From Caenorhabditis remanei (lineage: Eukaryota; Nematoda; Chromadorea; Rhabditida; Rhabditidae), in assembly GCF_010183535.1 (NCBI RefSeq), contig NC_071330.1:10893717-10957716 (forward strand): a stretch of DNA of 64,000 nucleotides. The letters run 5' to 3'. A model generated the notes under the pieces. That model was not told where the DNA came from, ran no database searches, and saw only the letters and a program-made list of their open reading frames with translations. Shown piece by piece: positions 23,223 to 35,236 of this stretch (position 1 is its first letter; the number at the start of each line of letters is the position of its first letter). The translations under genes were made by a program, and so were the position numbers.

Positions 23223-23727
23223 AAATAGCCGAGACAAATAAAAACAATTCCTAGGCACTCAATTCATTTTACATTCCATTTCATTTTAACTTTTCCAGTC
23301 CATGTTCTTCCAGTTTTTCGATTACATAATCAAAACGGTAAACACTTATTCCCACTGTCAAATTGATAACACTCCTTCTCTTCTCTCTTTTTTCAATTGA
23401 TAAGAAACAACTGTTTCCTTTTTTCAAACGAAAGAACACACTGTTCTGAGACATTTGCAACTTCTCTCTCTCTCTCTTTTTCAGAAATCGAAATTAGTCA
23501 GAAGCTACACAACTTTATACATTCTTCTGTCTTTTTTCCATTTACGTCCGTAACTGTTCCGATCACTCATCGTAATTCTTTTCGACACTCTCCCTCTCTC
23601 CATTCCATTGTTGTAGTTATCCCCGTCTCTTTTCGGTCATTACAACACTCTAATTGTGTCTGTATCATCATCGTTTTGTTATTTATTTCGTCTCTATTCC
23701 CATACTATTATTACTACTATTTAGGGT

Positions 23728-26700
23728 ATGATTGAATCTACAACTTCGCATCAAGATTTTCAACAAAGGTGAGTTTTTGTTTGTAATCGGAGAATAAAAA
23801 CCATTGGATCTGAAAGAATTTTGAATCAAAACATTTAAATTTTCAGATCCATGACAGGGTACGCCCTGGAACACCCATCCTATCGGGTCAGAGGCGCCCT
23901 ATTCAGGCATCAAGATGATGGACGTCTCCTTTCAGGTAAGAGTATCAGGGCAGATGAATAAAATATTTGTGTCAAATTAACTGTATTTATCTTGAGAAAC
24001 TTAGTACGAAAATTGGCAAATACTCATCGATGTTACTTATTTTAAACAACAAAATATGTTTTTTAGAAACCATGACTATCCACTTCGAAAAACTAAAATT
24101 TTTAATTTCAGGTTGTGGTGGTGACATAGAAGTGATCCATGCACTTGAAATGGAAAGATCTCAACATACAGGTCTTCCAGTTCGAGTGACAAATGTCGTT
24201 GTATTCGGATCTAATGACGTCGTTCGTCTAATTCAACCAATTGAAGGAACCGAAGACGTTATTGTCAATGGAGATTATCATGTTTCCATCGTTCAATCTG
24301 TCGAATTATTCGAAAGTTCAACTGTTTCGAAGAGTCGAATTTTGAAACTTCCCGGAAAAATTGTAGCTGCAAATGCGGAAAAGCATTCGAATACAGAAGT
24401 AAGAAATAGATGAAAAAGAAGCTTGTCATGATGAAGAGAATTTCAGCTTCTATTGGTTTTTCTTCTGGAAACAGGTCTATACCATTACTCGTTTTGTGCT
24501 CAAACATCCGAACACTTCCAATGTATTCAAGCTTTTCGGTGCAAGTTAGTATCTTGACAACGCGTTTCAAATTCATATCAATTTATTTTCAGCCGCCCAA
24601 TTACTAGTGGACTTCTCTGGAGAGATTCAGGTCTTCTCCACGTGGCATATTATGATGGATTCGTTCGGGTTGGAGTAGTTCATGAGCAATACGATGATAT
24701 GCTTTTAGTGAAAAGAGTAGCTGTAAATAGAAACAATTTGGCTGTTCTTCTGGATGTTGTCTTTGAAGAAATTGGAAGAATTCAGAAGTTTGAGGATACG
24801 GAGAAACAAAGAAGAGATGATATGTTGACTACTTCAAAGAGTTTGTCAGAGAAGCTAGTCACAGAAGAAGAAGTTGTTGAGGGAGACACGACGAATGACG
24901 ATTTCGCTAAATTGAAATTTGAATTCAAGAATCAGTCGGTGAGTTTATGCTAATCAAATATTTTAAAATTCGAAGAACTCTTGTATTCGAAAAGCAATTT
25001 CAACCCAATAAAACTTCCAGATCCGGTGCGAACGAGTCTCCACACGACTGACTTCACTTCGCAAATTGATTTCAATAATAAAATCAGCATTGGATATAAA
25101 TGATCAAATCGAACAAATGATTGCACTTCTAGTAGATCAATTAGGAGAATTAGAGAAACTCGAGCAGTTATGTGAAGAAGTTCAGAAGACTGGAAATCAG
25201 AATTTAATTGGAAAGAGTTGGATAGCAGTAGAGGAGAAACGGATGGTAGTGGATGAACTGATAGCAAAAGTGAACAGTGATCAAATCAAGAAACATTCGG
25301 ATGAATGGGATCAGAAGATTGATCAGATTATCGATCAATTGAATGGATGTTCTGAAGTTGCAAAGGATATGAGAATGATTTTAAGTCAGAATATATTTGA
25401 ACACCGAGGAGATAAAAAAGATGTTTTCACTCATTTCATTTTGGATTCACAGAGTAGAGATATCACTTTGTATTGTCTTTCTGGACTGACTACGTTGGCG
25501 ATTTATCCGAGGAAAGGAAAGAGGTGAGTGTCAGCCTAGAACAGAAATTTAGTTGAGTCGGTTAGTACCGTTGAAAACCCATTTATTGCAAAATCTAGTA
25601 CAATCAATTAGTTTTGAGACCAGCAATTTTAGAAATTCTTCTACTAATTCATTAAAAACTGAACTAGTGTATTTATTATAAAACTTAGAAACGCATTTTT
25701 AATAATCAAATATCTTCAAGAGTTGCCTCAATCTCTCTGGACGCCTCATTTGCCACGTGTCTCACTTCTGCATGTGCAATGAAATCCGTCGAAGGTGTCT
25801 ATGTAGCTGATCAGAATGCAGTTTTCCCAATCTATTTCTACAGGTGAGTCATCTGAATTTAACGGTTTTACCTACATTGAACGTTGAAAAAAGACGAACT
25901 CCTCAAAGGTTTAATCAAATTTCAGAAATCGTGCAAAAGCAGGCAAAGGGTAGGGAATGATACAAATAAACTGTGACTCCACCCACTTCTATCATTTAGT
26001 TTATTTCCCTTTTCCCTTTCTAGCATGGGTTCAATCATTAATTTCTCTTAATTTTCTCTCTTTCGAGATTCAGTTGAAAACTCATTTTTCCAGGGAAAAA
26101 CGCTACTTGGATGCTGGAAATCAATTGCAAATTCCAGCTTTCGATAGCATTTCCTCGATTCTCATCGAACCACATCAGATGGTATCAATCCTGAATTCTG
26201 AAACTCAATAACTGAAATGTTTCAGATTCTTGGAAGTGTAACCGGCGGTCTTCTCCATCTGTCATTCGATTTTGCTTCCAATTTCGAGCATTTCATAATC
26301 GCAAGCAGCATGCTGGCTCATCCGATTTCATCTGGAGCTGTCAATTGCATCAAACTTCTTGCGACTGGAGAATCCCTTCTTGCTCTTCATTGCACTGATG
26401 CTGAAGTCGTCGTTTCGGAAAAAGATCAAGATAGATGGCATCGAGTGACACATCACACTGGAGGAGCACATTCGATTGCAGTCACTCCATTTTCAGTTGA
26501 TGAGAGAGGAGCATTTGCGGTTGTTGCAAGTGATACATTCGTTCGATTGAAAGCTTTGCAATATGCGGAAGGTGAGTTTAGAGTGATTGCGAATCAACGA
26601 GTGATAGTACCATCTTGCCACAATGGTTTGTTTTTTTTGTAAATCAATGAATGTGTCTTCACAGATTCTTAGTCTTTCAATCTGAAGTATTTAAAAAACA

Positions 26701-27928
26701 TTTCCAAATACTCTACAGATTCATTCTGTCTCCAACTTGTTCATTCTTCCAGAAAGTTTGATCGGTCTCCACGATCTCGGTGAATCCCGCGCAGAAGATG
26801 AAAATGGACATCCGATTGAAGTACTGAATGTCAGTCTGGATCCAAGTATGCAGTATCGTCAACTTCCATGTAAACTCCGTTATGCTGTCGGCTTCTCGGA
26901 TAAAGCAATACGAACATACGTGGCTTTACTCACTGGACAACACGATTTCACTGTCACTGAGAAGTTTATTGCTCAGATTGAACCATTGTTTAATGTGCAG
27001 AATGTGAGATTTTGATGGATTTCGGGGTCAAACTTCTTTTAAATTTCAGATGATTTGTTTCCATGGTCGTCCAATGGGTTGCTATGTCAGTTGTGCTAAA
27101 ACTCTTCAAATCTGGAATGATCTGGATCGTCATCAACAGAAAAAGCTGAAAAGTGAACGAATGCAACTTGTGAAACTCTCGTCATCAGTAACATCAATGG
27201 AAAGAACAGATGGATTTCTTCTTGTCGGATTCGCAGATGATCGGCTTTCAATTTATGAAGAGAAAGGAAATGGGAGTGTTGAGTTGGTTGGAACTGTTGA
27301 GGAATGGCACAAAGGACTCACTGATCGAAATGTTTTAGGTTAGATATCAAATGATTATTTTCAAGAACTTTTTTAATTTCAGGACTTCGAACGAGAGCAT
27401 CGAAGACATCATGTGGTACTCGATTATTCATTCACTCATTGACGGGACATCATATTGTCATTCATACTGTACTTGTTCAAGCTTCAAAAATTGAACAGGT
27501 CAGTTACGAAAAAAAGCTTCTAATGAATGATAAAAAATAAACAACTCCAAGACTATCAGGGATGGTAGAATAAAACATAATCGACAGTTGTGTACATTTT
27601 ATTAGCTGAAAATAACAAACTTTGACATGTTTTCATTTTGCAAACGAATCGAAATTCATACTTTTTCAACACTGTCCGACTAGATCTCGCTATAATTTAC
27701 TTTTCTTGACATTATTCGTCGAAAATCTAACTAAATTCTGAGTTTTCCTTTTTTCAGCACGATTTCATAGTGGCTCATGAACATTCAATGAGTCAACCGA
27801 TTGGATTCGAATTTGTTTCATATAAATATTTCGAGTTCTTGGTCTACGGAAGAGGAATTTCCAACGAGAAGCTATCAGTCGAAGATCGAAAACGAATGGA
27901 TTGTTTCCGGGATTTCGAATTCAACTAA
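23728..27928 (+). CDS. Unrecognised 925-residue multi-exon protein
   Basis: Exons 23728-23768, 23847-23935, 24112-24398, 24475-24548, 24593-24938, 25021-25523, 25721-25843, 26094-26181, 26226-26625, 26753-27003, 27050-27338, 27383-27498, 27758-27928; 2778 bases, in frame throughout. Residues ~1-160 have beta-strand-like alternation (VVVFGSNDVVRLI). Residues ~240-420 are Lys/Glu/Leu-rich with coiled-coil character (QLGELEKLEQLCEEVQK, DQKIDQIIDQLNG). The C-terminal half again alternates hydrophobic strands with turns (IAVTPFSVDERGAFAVVAS, KLRYAVGFSDKAIRTYVALL, DGFLLVGFADDRLSIYEE), resembling a WD-like propeller without clear WD motifs. No signal peptide or membrane span. An optional 24-base in-frame exon (25926-25949) is possible. 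AATAAA at 28129 ends the gene. I do not recognise the family; remembered map order suggests F25B5.1 or a neighbour. Confidence 0.88.
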
Positions 27929-28128
27929 ACAAATATTTTCGCTTATTTACCGTGTTTAGGTTTTCAGATTTCTATTTTATTTTTCAGTTTTTTCTAGTTT
28001 TCGGGTCATTGTGTGGGATCACAAACGTGTATTTTTAGACAATTCTAATCGCTCATTTTCAGTTCAGTTGTGATAACATCTTCTTATTTTTATTTTCAGA
28101 TTTCTATTTTTCATTTTTCTTCGTTATG

Positions 28129-28134
28129 AATAAA
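28129..28134 (+). promoter_or_regulatory. Poly(A) signal of the 925-residue protein gene
   Basis: AATAAA 201 bases after the stop at 27928, at the end of a T-rich 3' UTR. Confidence 0.6.
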
Positions 28135-28821
28135 TTTGTTTTTTCTTGTCTCAATCCAATCGTTTCAACAGGATAAAATATTTATTAGTAGGTCAGAAAG
28201 TACCAGGGTATTGCAATAGAAAACGAATAGCTTATCGAATTGAAATTTAGAAAATGAACGAGAAAATGAAAGTGAAAGCGAAAGTTCAGCTATGGGATGG
28301 ATTGATTGGTGCGGTGAAAGCTTCGGCAGTCATTGGACGATTGCTGAAATATTGAATTAATTAGGTCTATCAAACAGAAGAACTGTAGGTATGTTCTCTC
28401 CTACAGAAGGAAAAATTGTGTTAGTATTGGTGGCACTGCAAAGTATTACTAGATAGTGGTTGGTGATAAGGATTGTTTTGGTTAGAACTTTAGTACTTTA
28501 AACTGTAACCTAAAAACCCAAGTGTCGGATTATAGGCCATCAGTCAATGGAGTGACAAGTTTTGAACCGAATTTAAACTTAAATAGATGGATTTTACATC
28601 ATTCGAAAATTTGAGTAGCAGAAAGATAAAGTTGCGAAATGTCTTCGGAAACTCTGAATCATCCAGTTTCATAACTTCCAAATATTCAGATTGTCTTCTA
28701 GATGCGATTCAATAAAACTAGTGACACTCCATCATTTCCTATTTGTTAGTCTCTTTTCACTTCAAACCATGCCATCCATCGGCACCTTATTTCCCCCGTT
28801 TTGATTATGTTTTGTCACTGA
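28135..28821. other. Intergenic, nothing recognised
   Basis: Between the convergent 925-residue protein gene and the LIM gene; AT-rich and without supported features apart from probable 3' UTR of the LIM gene. Confidence 0.5.
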
Positions 28822-29677
28822 TTACGTCTGCTTCGATCCACCGAACTTTTCTCCAGAATCAGTAGTCAAACATCCAGCTCCCAATCCGAATCCGACTCCT
28901 TTTGGTCCGAATTTTCTTCCGTGACATTGCTTACAGTAGAGTTCAGCCTCATGCGGAGCAACAGTGCATGAATCGAGAAGTTTGTTGCACATGTCTGAGA
29001 ATTGAGAGTGAATAAAAATGAGAGAAAGAGGGGGAGAGAAAGAGATACGAAAGAGAGAAATTGGCTCTGTGATTGAGGGGATGAATTAGTTGCGAGGGAC
29101 ACACAGACACACACACAGACAACATTGAGCATGGAATCTTTTAGATACTAACGTCATATCCACTTCTGTATTTCCGAATTGCTCTCCAGTATCCATTGTC
29201 AGAGATCCAGCTCCTATTCCGAAACCGACTCCCTTAAAATTGCAAATTAGGAATACACATTTTTAACAAATAAAGTAATCTAAAGATCTGATTATTAGAG
29301 TTTAGAGTCTAAGAACTATATAAGAATCCTTCAAATGGATACCTACCTTAGGTCCATATCGCCTACAATGACATTGTTTGCAGAAAAGTTGTGCCTGGTG
29401 CTCACAACATGACATTGAATCCAACAACTTGTTACACATACCTGAATTGGACAACGACATAAAACAAGAAGCGAAACGGACAGGAAAAGGACGAGAAAAG
29501 CAGTAATAAGGGACAAACAGAGCCTCGTTTTCTCTTTCATGGATATCAAAATGAAAACTCACTGCACTTGAAGCAAAACTTGTGCCATTTGTATCCACCG
29601 GCACTCATTTCCTCGGCAGCGTACACACTTTTGCCGCATTTTGGGCACTTTGGATGCTCGACAGGTTTGAAAGGCAT
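28822..29677 (-). CDS. mlp-1: Muscle LIM protein (single LIM domain plus Gly-rich tail), two alternative 3' halves
   Basis: CRP/MLP-type protein; family members act at muscle Z-discs or in the nucleus as LIM scaffolds. Shared exon 29677-29563 encodes [18 protein letters not shown]… with the first zinc ligands (CPKC, HKFC, KC). It ends in phase 1 and can join either of two acceptors of the same phase. Route A: 29441-29347 ([27 protein letters not shown]) plus 29232-29086 ([16 protein letters not shown]), 118 residues. Route B: 28994-28822 ([36 protein letters not shown]), 95 residues, ending GGSKQT. Route B looks canonical (Drosophila Mlp60A is of similar size). Route A has CHCRR in place of CHGRK, and its readthrough end is uncertain because a GTTAGT donor at 29153-29148 could splice on. 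Symbol from recall (T04C9.4). Confidence 0.92.
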
Positions 29678-32350
29678 TCTGAAACTGAATAGTTGGAAAG
29701 AAGTGAAAACGAATGGAAAAAGTTGAAAAAAAGAAAGAAGAATCAAACGAAAGGGGCGTGGCTTAAGAGCAGGTGAGTCAGGAATGTTGTTATATGGGCG
29801 GGTGTCGGGGATTGTTTCGTCACTTTTGTTACAATTTTTAAAGAAAGAAAAGAGTATTACAAAACGAGGTGGTCAGGGGGGACAATCTGGTGGACATATG
29901 GCAAATCAAAGCCACGTCATTATCTTTCGAAATTTTTTGTTAAAAATTTAAAGGTTCGGGCATTTCTGAAAGAGCTCAACACAACAGTTTATCAAAAAGT
30001 TGTTTACTAATAGTCAGCGTAAAACTATTTTCAAAAAATGGCTTATAACACTGTAAACAGTTTTGTTAGACCTCTGCTCCAGACTCCAGTTCTCCTCCAT
30101 TTTATCATATTTACTATTTGGATAAAGGACTCAAACATCAGGAAAAGTCTGAACTTTCCATCTTATTAATAAGAAATAATCTTGAAGAAAACGTTTTGAG
30201 AAAACGAAATACGGAGAGGAAGGAGAGCATGTCGAAACAAGACAACTTGGCCTATTTGCTCTATTTATTATTTCAGAAAGCGCTTTTCGGAGGGGGCGGT
30301 GGAAAAAAGAAGGAGAGAGAACTAACAACAAATGCACCGCCCATGTTTCGGTGCGTTTAATCATCGAAAAGAAAAAAGAGATTGTATTGTTTTTTTTGTT
30401 GAAAAGAATAGATGAAATGTTCCCTTTTTTGTGGTGATTATTGTTTTTGGGATGGTAGGAAAAAGAATTGTTTTTAGATGACGAATCTGAAAAAAGTAGG
30501 ATTCCTACTGAAACGGAACTAGATGGCAAAGAAGAAGCGGCTGACAAGGTGCCAATTGTATCAAAAGCTTCAGAAATTCAAATTGCCAGATTTCAGCCCT
30601 GTTTGGGATTTCGAAGAACTCAGAATTAAGGAATCCAGAAATCGTGAGGTATACAAGCTCTGAGAGTCATTCAGATGTTCGGCAACTCAGAAATCCGATG
30701 ATTCAGAATTCTAAAAATTGAGAAATCGAAAAATCTTCAAAGAAAAGGAAGAAGACGAACTTTTGCCAAATGACAGATGAGTACGAAGTGATTTGGAAGT
30801 AGAGAAATGAGAATAGTGAGGGACAGTTGCTCGTTTTTCGGAGAGAGAAAGATTACACAAAATAAGAGAGGGAGCATCGGAAGAAGACGGAAGATTGAGC
30901 AAATGAGTAAGGGGGCGAGAGGAGGAAAAAGGTGACGAACGGTTGGATGGAAAGAAGAGAAAGAGAAGAACAACTGCCAAAGTGGAACTGAAAAGAAGAA
31001 AAAGAGAAAAGACAATAACAATTTTAAACAGTTCAAAGATGAACAAATAAAATACAAAGAATGGGGTGGGGATTGATACAATGGGAAGGTTCCAAGTCCA
31101 CAAATCTGGAGTTTTTGGTTGGATTTTCATCCGTCCACCTCTGTACAGTATCCGATTAATAATTCCAGATCTTGTAAAAAAAAGTTCAGAGATTCATTTT
31201 CAAGGTTGACAAAACTTATTTGAACGAGTTATTGAGGGAACTGTAGTTCGGTAAAGAAACTTTTCAACAACTGACGGATTCAGAGAATGTTTTTACAAAC
31301 TGAATGCTCGAAATAGGATTAAAAGTTCTAAGAATTTCCATCATACTTAATTGACGATGGGCGAAGAAAACTTAATTTTAATTTTGAACACATTTCGAAA
31401 GATCGAAGAGCATTTTGACACCGTCCTTCAATTCCAAAAGAATATCGAGAGTTTTCGGTGGAAACTTATAAGTCTAGAAACCAATAATATAAAGTGTAAA
31501 GTCAATGGAATTGAGGAGGACCAACGAAAAAGTGTACTACTAGCCAGGGAGGTCACACAAAAATGTAATAAAGCGAGAAGAGGTGCGGGGCGAAGAGGGT
31601 CAGTTCCTCAGTCTGGTTCCAATTAGTGAATCGGAGATATCTTTTATCTCTGAGTCTCTTCACTTATTACACTATCTCAATGAGTACATTCCATTCAAAT
31701 TCAGGAAGAAGAAGAAGACGAATTCGGAGACAAAGTACAGAAATTAAAAGGTTTATTTTCTATTTGGAAGGGGGAGAAGAGTACAGAAAACGACGGTCGA
31801 AGAATTGATCGGAAATCGGAAAAGAGAGAAGAAAATTGGATTGTGCTCAGAAGAAAAGTGGCACTGTTTGTGTAGTGAGTGGGGGAGAAAGAAGGAGAGA
31901 AAAATAAATGAAACGCAGAAGATTTTTGGACGTAGAAAGAAGACAAACAGAGAATTTGAAGGAGAAAAGAGACTGGATTTCATCCGAAGAATATCCACCC
32001 AACGGACTGCTGGTTGCACTCAACGGGATGATGAAAAAAACAACAAAAATGAGTACACTTTGAGTGACCACATTGAGAAGATAAACTCTGATTAGAAAAC
32101 GCCTGGCATCAGAAATTATTGAAAAAGACGGCTCTTGGAATCAGAATCAAAACCTGAATTCTAACATTGCAAAACGTGAATGGAGAACTGAGGAAAGTTA
32201 TAACTAACAGTGTTTTCATGAAACTTGAAATAGACAGATTCAATAATGTAAGGTGCAGCTAGATAATAAAGAAAAACATTTCATTTTAGAATTTCGACTA
32301 TTTAAGTTTTCTTTACGACGACCTCCGACTTGTGTATCGAATCATTCAAC
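29678..32350. other. Upstream region of mlp-1 / downstream of the F-box-like gene
   Basis: 2.7 kb with purine-rich plus strand from ~30.7 to 32.0 kb. Apart from one small frame at 31357 no gene is supported. Long minus-strand frames here are Phe/Ser/Leu-rich translations of T/C-rich DNA. Confidence 0.5.
31357..31626 (+). CDS. Possible small protein, 89 residues, unrecognised
   Basis: Single-exon frame from ATG 31357. The translation has balanced composition and heptad-like helical character (LNTFRKIEEHFDTVLQFQKN, GIEEDQRKSVLLAREVTQKC), ending in a basic RRGAGRRGSVPQSGSN. Unlike neighbouring frames it is not an artefact of purine-rich DNA in its first two thirds. No upstream acceptor or poly(A) signal was firmly tied to it. 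Could be a small coiled-coil adaptor gene or chance. Confidence 0.35.
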   Translation: MGEENLILILNTFRKIEEHFDTVLQFQKNIESFRWKLISLETNNIKCKVNGIEEDQRKSVLLAREVTQKCNKARRGAGRRGSVPQSGSN

Positions 32351-34628
32351 TCAACTACTCGGTGGTTGGTTCTGTTGGTTTGCTGGTGGTGGTGGGGCTG
32401 AAAAATGTTTCAAACCATTATCATTTCCATTAATTTCACTTACTCATCTGACTTTCATTCCCTCTGATTTGTGAAATTCTTTCCGGAGAGGCTGTTGACA
32501 CCGACTGAACTGTCATCTCACTTGGAAGAACACTTGAGACTTGGGATTCCGTCGACAGTCTTCTGGATCCGACTGTGGCAGTGTTCGAGGTATCAGAATT
32601 GGGGGTTGCCATGAATCCTCTATTCAATACACTCATACCATTTGTTGCAGTGGATACAGAAGCGGTTGCTCTCGTGACATCTGATGCAGTAGTTGTTCGA
32701 ATTGGACTGATATTCGGTAACGTGGCATTGAAGACTGCTCCAGTTTGCGTTCCAACCGGTGGTGATGGAGGATGCGTACGCATTGAATCACTTTGAGGTG
32801 GCTGCTGACGTGGAACGTCTTCAATGGCTGGTGGTGCTGATCGAGTTCTTCTTCGAGAGGCACGTCTTGGAACGGGGGTATCCGGACGATTTCGATTTGA
32901 TCTTCGACGATGTTGGGGTTGAACAGTATGGTGCAGAATGTTTTGTGGATGACGTGGTGGATGAACAAACGGATGACGTGCTGGAAGAGGAGGGGCCATT
33001 GGAATAGGACCGTCAAAAACTTGGAAATCGTTCGGAGAATGAGGCATTATCATTCGACGCTGAAAATATAACCGAATGATATGGACAAACAGTTCACACT
33101 AACCCCTCTGAACTGTCCTAATCTCTGCATGATAACTGGAGCTGGAATCCTGACGCCTTCAAAAACAACTTCTTCATCTCCTGTTGCATTCATTTGTTTT
33201 CTCAACGCAAGAACTTCTTTTCTACATAAATTATGATCTTTCCATTCGATAAGACTGAACTGCCATTCCAAATTCCCGACGCTCATGTCCTGAAAATATC
33301 AGTTCGAGGTTATGAACTTCAAGAATAACTTACATGATTTCTCAAAAAGTTTGGATTTCTTTCCAATTGAATGTACGGTGGTGAACGGACCAAATGGGAT
33401 AGAAGCTTTACATTTGTCAGATTCGCTTGAGGGCAAGAAGCCAATGATGTGTTCGGACCGAAGAGAATCTGGAACAATGTTATTCTTGTATGAAGTGACT
33501 CTTCTTATTTGAAAATCCATGACTAACCATAAAATTATTGATTGAGCTCAACAATTTCCATTTTTTCAGCGGCAAGTAATTTCCGAAAACCACCAAAACT
33601 TTCAGATTCTTTGGCAAGAAATGCCGACATTGACTGTAGAAGACGTCATCGTCGAATTGATCCATATAGAGTCCAATTTTAGTGACTGTCAACTTTTGAA
33701 AACTCAGTTCCGTCTGCGTTTTTGTTTTGATTGAAAATGAGAAAAGAGACGGTGGGAGACTGAGTTCATCAAGAGATGGATACGTTTCTGAAAAATCAAA
33801 AACAATGAGATGTTCCCTTGAGGTTTAGTACCAAGAAGAGGAATGTATTTGGCACCAACTCTTGTATCAATCAGACATCCGATTATATCGAGACATGACA
33901 AGTTATTCAGCGTTGCCATATGGGTTAGAAGATTTTCGGTCAAGTAGATTCCAGTCAGACAGATCCGAGTCAACGTTTGTGGAAACACTGCCTGAAATTA
34001 TTTGTCTGAAAATGTCTCGATCGTTCATTGCACCTTCAAAACTCTCTGTTCAACTACATCCACCACTTTCAGCTCTTTCGTACTATTGAATACCAAATGA
34101 AGTGTTTTGAGTTTTTCGAATTTCGGGAAATTGACAAGACTCAAATTCTCTGTACTTATATACAGTTTCGTGAGTTTCAGATTCATCTTGTTCAGCATTA
34201 CCGCATCGTAATCTGACAACTTGGTTTGTATTATTAACTTTTTGCGTCCAGGACACAGTTTCAGAGCTGTTTCTTTGGCATCTGCTTTGTAGAAGGACTG
34301 AAAATGCCATGATGGTCAAGGACTCTCTCGATTATTCTCACCCGATTCCCATCTACTCCATTCTTTCGAAATGCCACATTTTCAAAAGTATGCACGAAAT
34401 TGGCACCGGCCATTGTCACCTCATCTTCGTCTAATAATATTGTTTTGACGTCATGCCATCTGAAAATCGAACGATTTTTTTTTCTGGTGATTATTAAACT
34501 CTGTACTTTGTAGAAACACTAAAAAATTGTTGATCTATTGCAGCCAAATTCAAACGAGAAGTCGGCGAGAGCTGTTCTGTCACAGATTTTAAGGAATCCT
34601 GAGTGATGATGCTCTGGAATAGTTTCAT
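32351..34628 (-). CDS. F-box/LRR-like nematode protein with Pro/Arg/Ser-rich tail
   Basis: Exons on minus: 34628-34507, 34459-34342, 34297-34034, 33991-33832, 33787-33528, 33468-33334, 33289-33104, 33059-32444, 32397-32351; 1908 bases, 635 residues in frame. The N-terminus (DSLKSVTEQLSPTSRLNLAA…STKWHDV) resembles a divergent F-box. Residues ~80-280 contain leucine-rich segments (KLTKLYISTENLSLVNFPKF, KLKTLHLVF, LTRICLTGIYLTENLLTHM, LSCLDIIGCLI). The last ~220 residues are low complexity: PMAPPLPARHPFVHPPRH, then RRASRRRTRSAPP, then Ser/Thr-rich, ending PPPPANQQNQPPSS. The first ATG in frame was used. Open frame continues ~80 bases upstream to a TTTGCAG at ~34704, so a further 5' exon is possible. 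If F-box, it would be an SCF substrate adaptor; that is inference. Confidence 0.75.
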
Positions 34629-35236
34629 AGCATTTGAAAAGCTCAGAATTCGCTCACCATGATTTTTAATCTTGCAGAACACACACTTTATGGTTGATTC
34701 TTTCTGCAAACTTTCGAAATAATATAAATAAACTTTCAGATTAGAGATTAGCTATAAGAAACGTGGAAGAATTCAATGACGTAAGAACTTTTTTCTGTGA
34801 GTGATTTGGTTCACGTGGAAATGAGGGAATAGAAGGTTCTGATACAGGCGTTGCTAGTTCTGCCAAGTCCAGCGTTTTCTGACAGCGGACTCATATTAGC
34901 ACGGTACGCTTCTTACAACCGCGCTCTACCGAAACCGAAAGAAAATTTTTTTGCGAAATTGAGAGACTTAGAGAAAAGAGTCATTTCTTCAAGGGCATTT
35001 CGGGCGCAGTTGTATGAACTATGCCGAGCTTTCTCGTGAAATCTCTTGAAAACTTTTGTTTGTAACCAAAAAATGTCTGTACAGTAAGCCATGGGATAGG
35101 AGGTGATTCTGATTTTGCTGATCTCTTATTTGGAATTTTTAAATTTCGGCAGTGAAATTCTCGATATGAAATTCTCAGAAATCGAAAAAGTTCATTTAAT
35201 GAAAATTGGCTGAAAACAAGACAAAAAGGGAATTCA
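34629..35236 (-). other. Gap between the FERM gene and the F-box-like gene
   Basis: About 0.6 kb between two same-strand genes. The first ~80 bases upstream of 34628 stay open in the F-box-like frame and may be 5' coding. No clear poly(A) signal with SL2-type spacing was found, so an operon is not claimed. Confidence 0.4.

Larger units (their letters stand above)
18798..23727. other. Intergenic region with repeats
   Basis: 4.9 kb between nop-1 and the next + gene. It holds nop-1 poly(A) signals (AATAAA 19020-19025 and 19071-19076), a weak 138-codon frame, a 537-base palindrome and a repeat element at ~22.4-23.2 kb. CT-rich promoter-like DNA lies at 21.1-21.7 and 23.4-23.7 kb. No other coding is supported. 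Confidence 0.6.

Noticed and set aside
30131..31130. Several minus-strand Ser/Phe/Leu-rich frames
   Set aside because: Overlapping frames with the same bias; purine-rich plus strand explains them.
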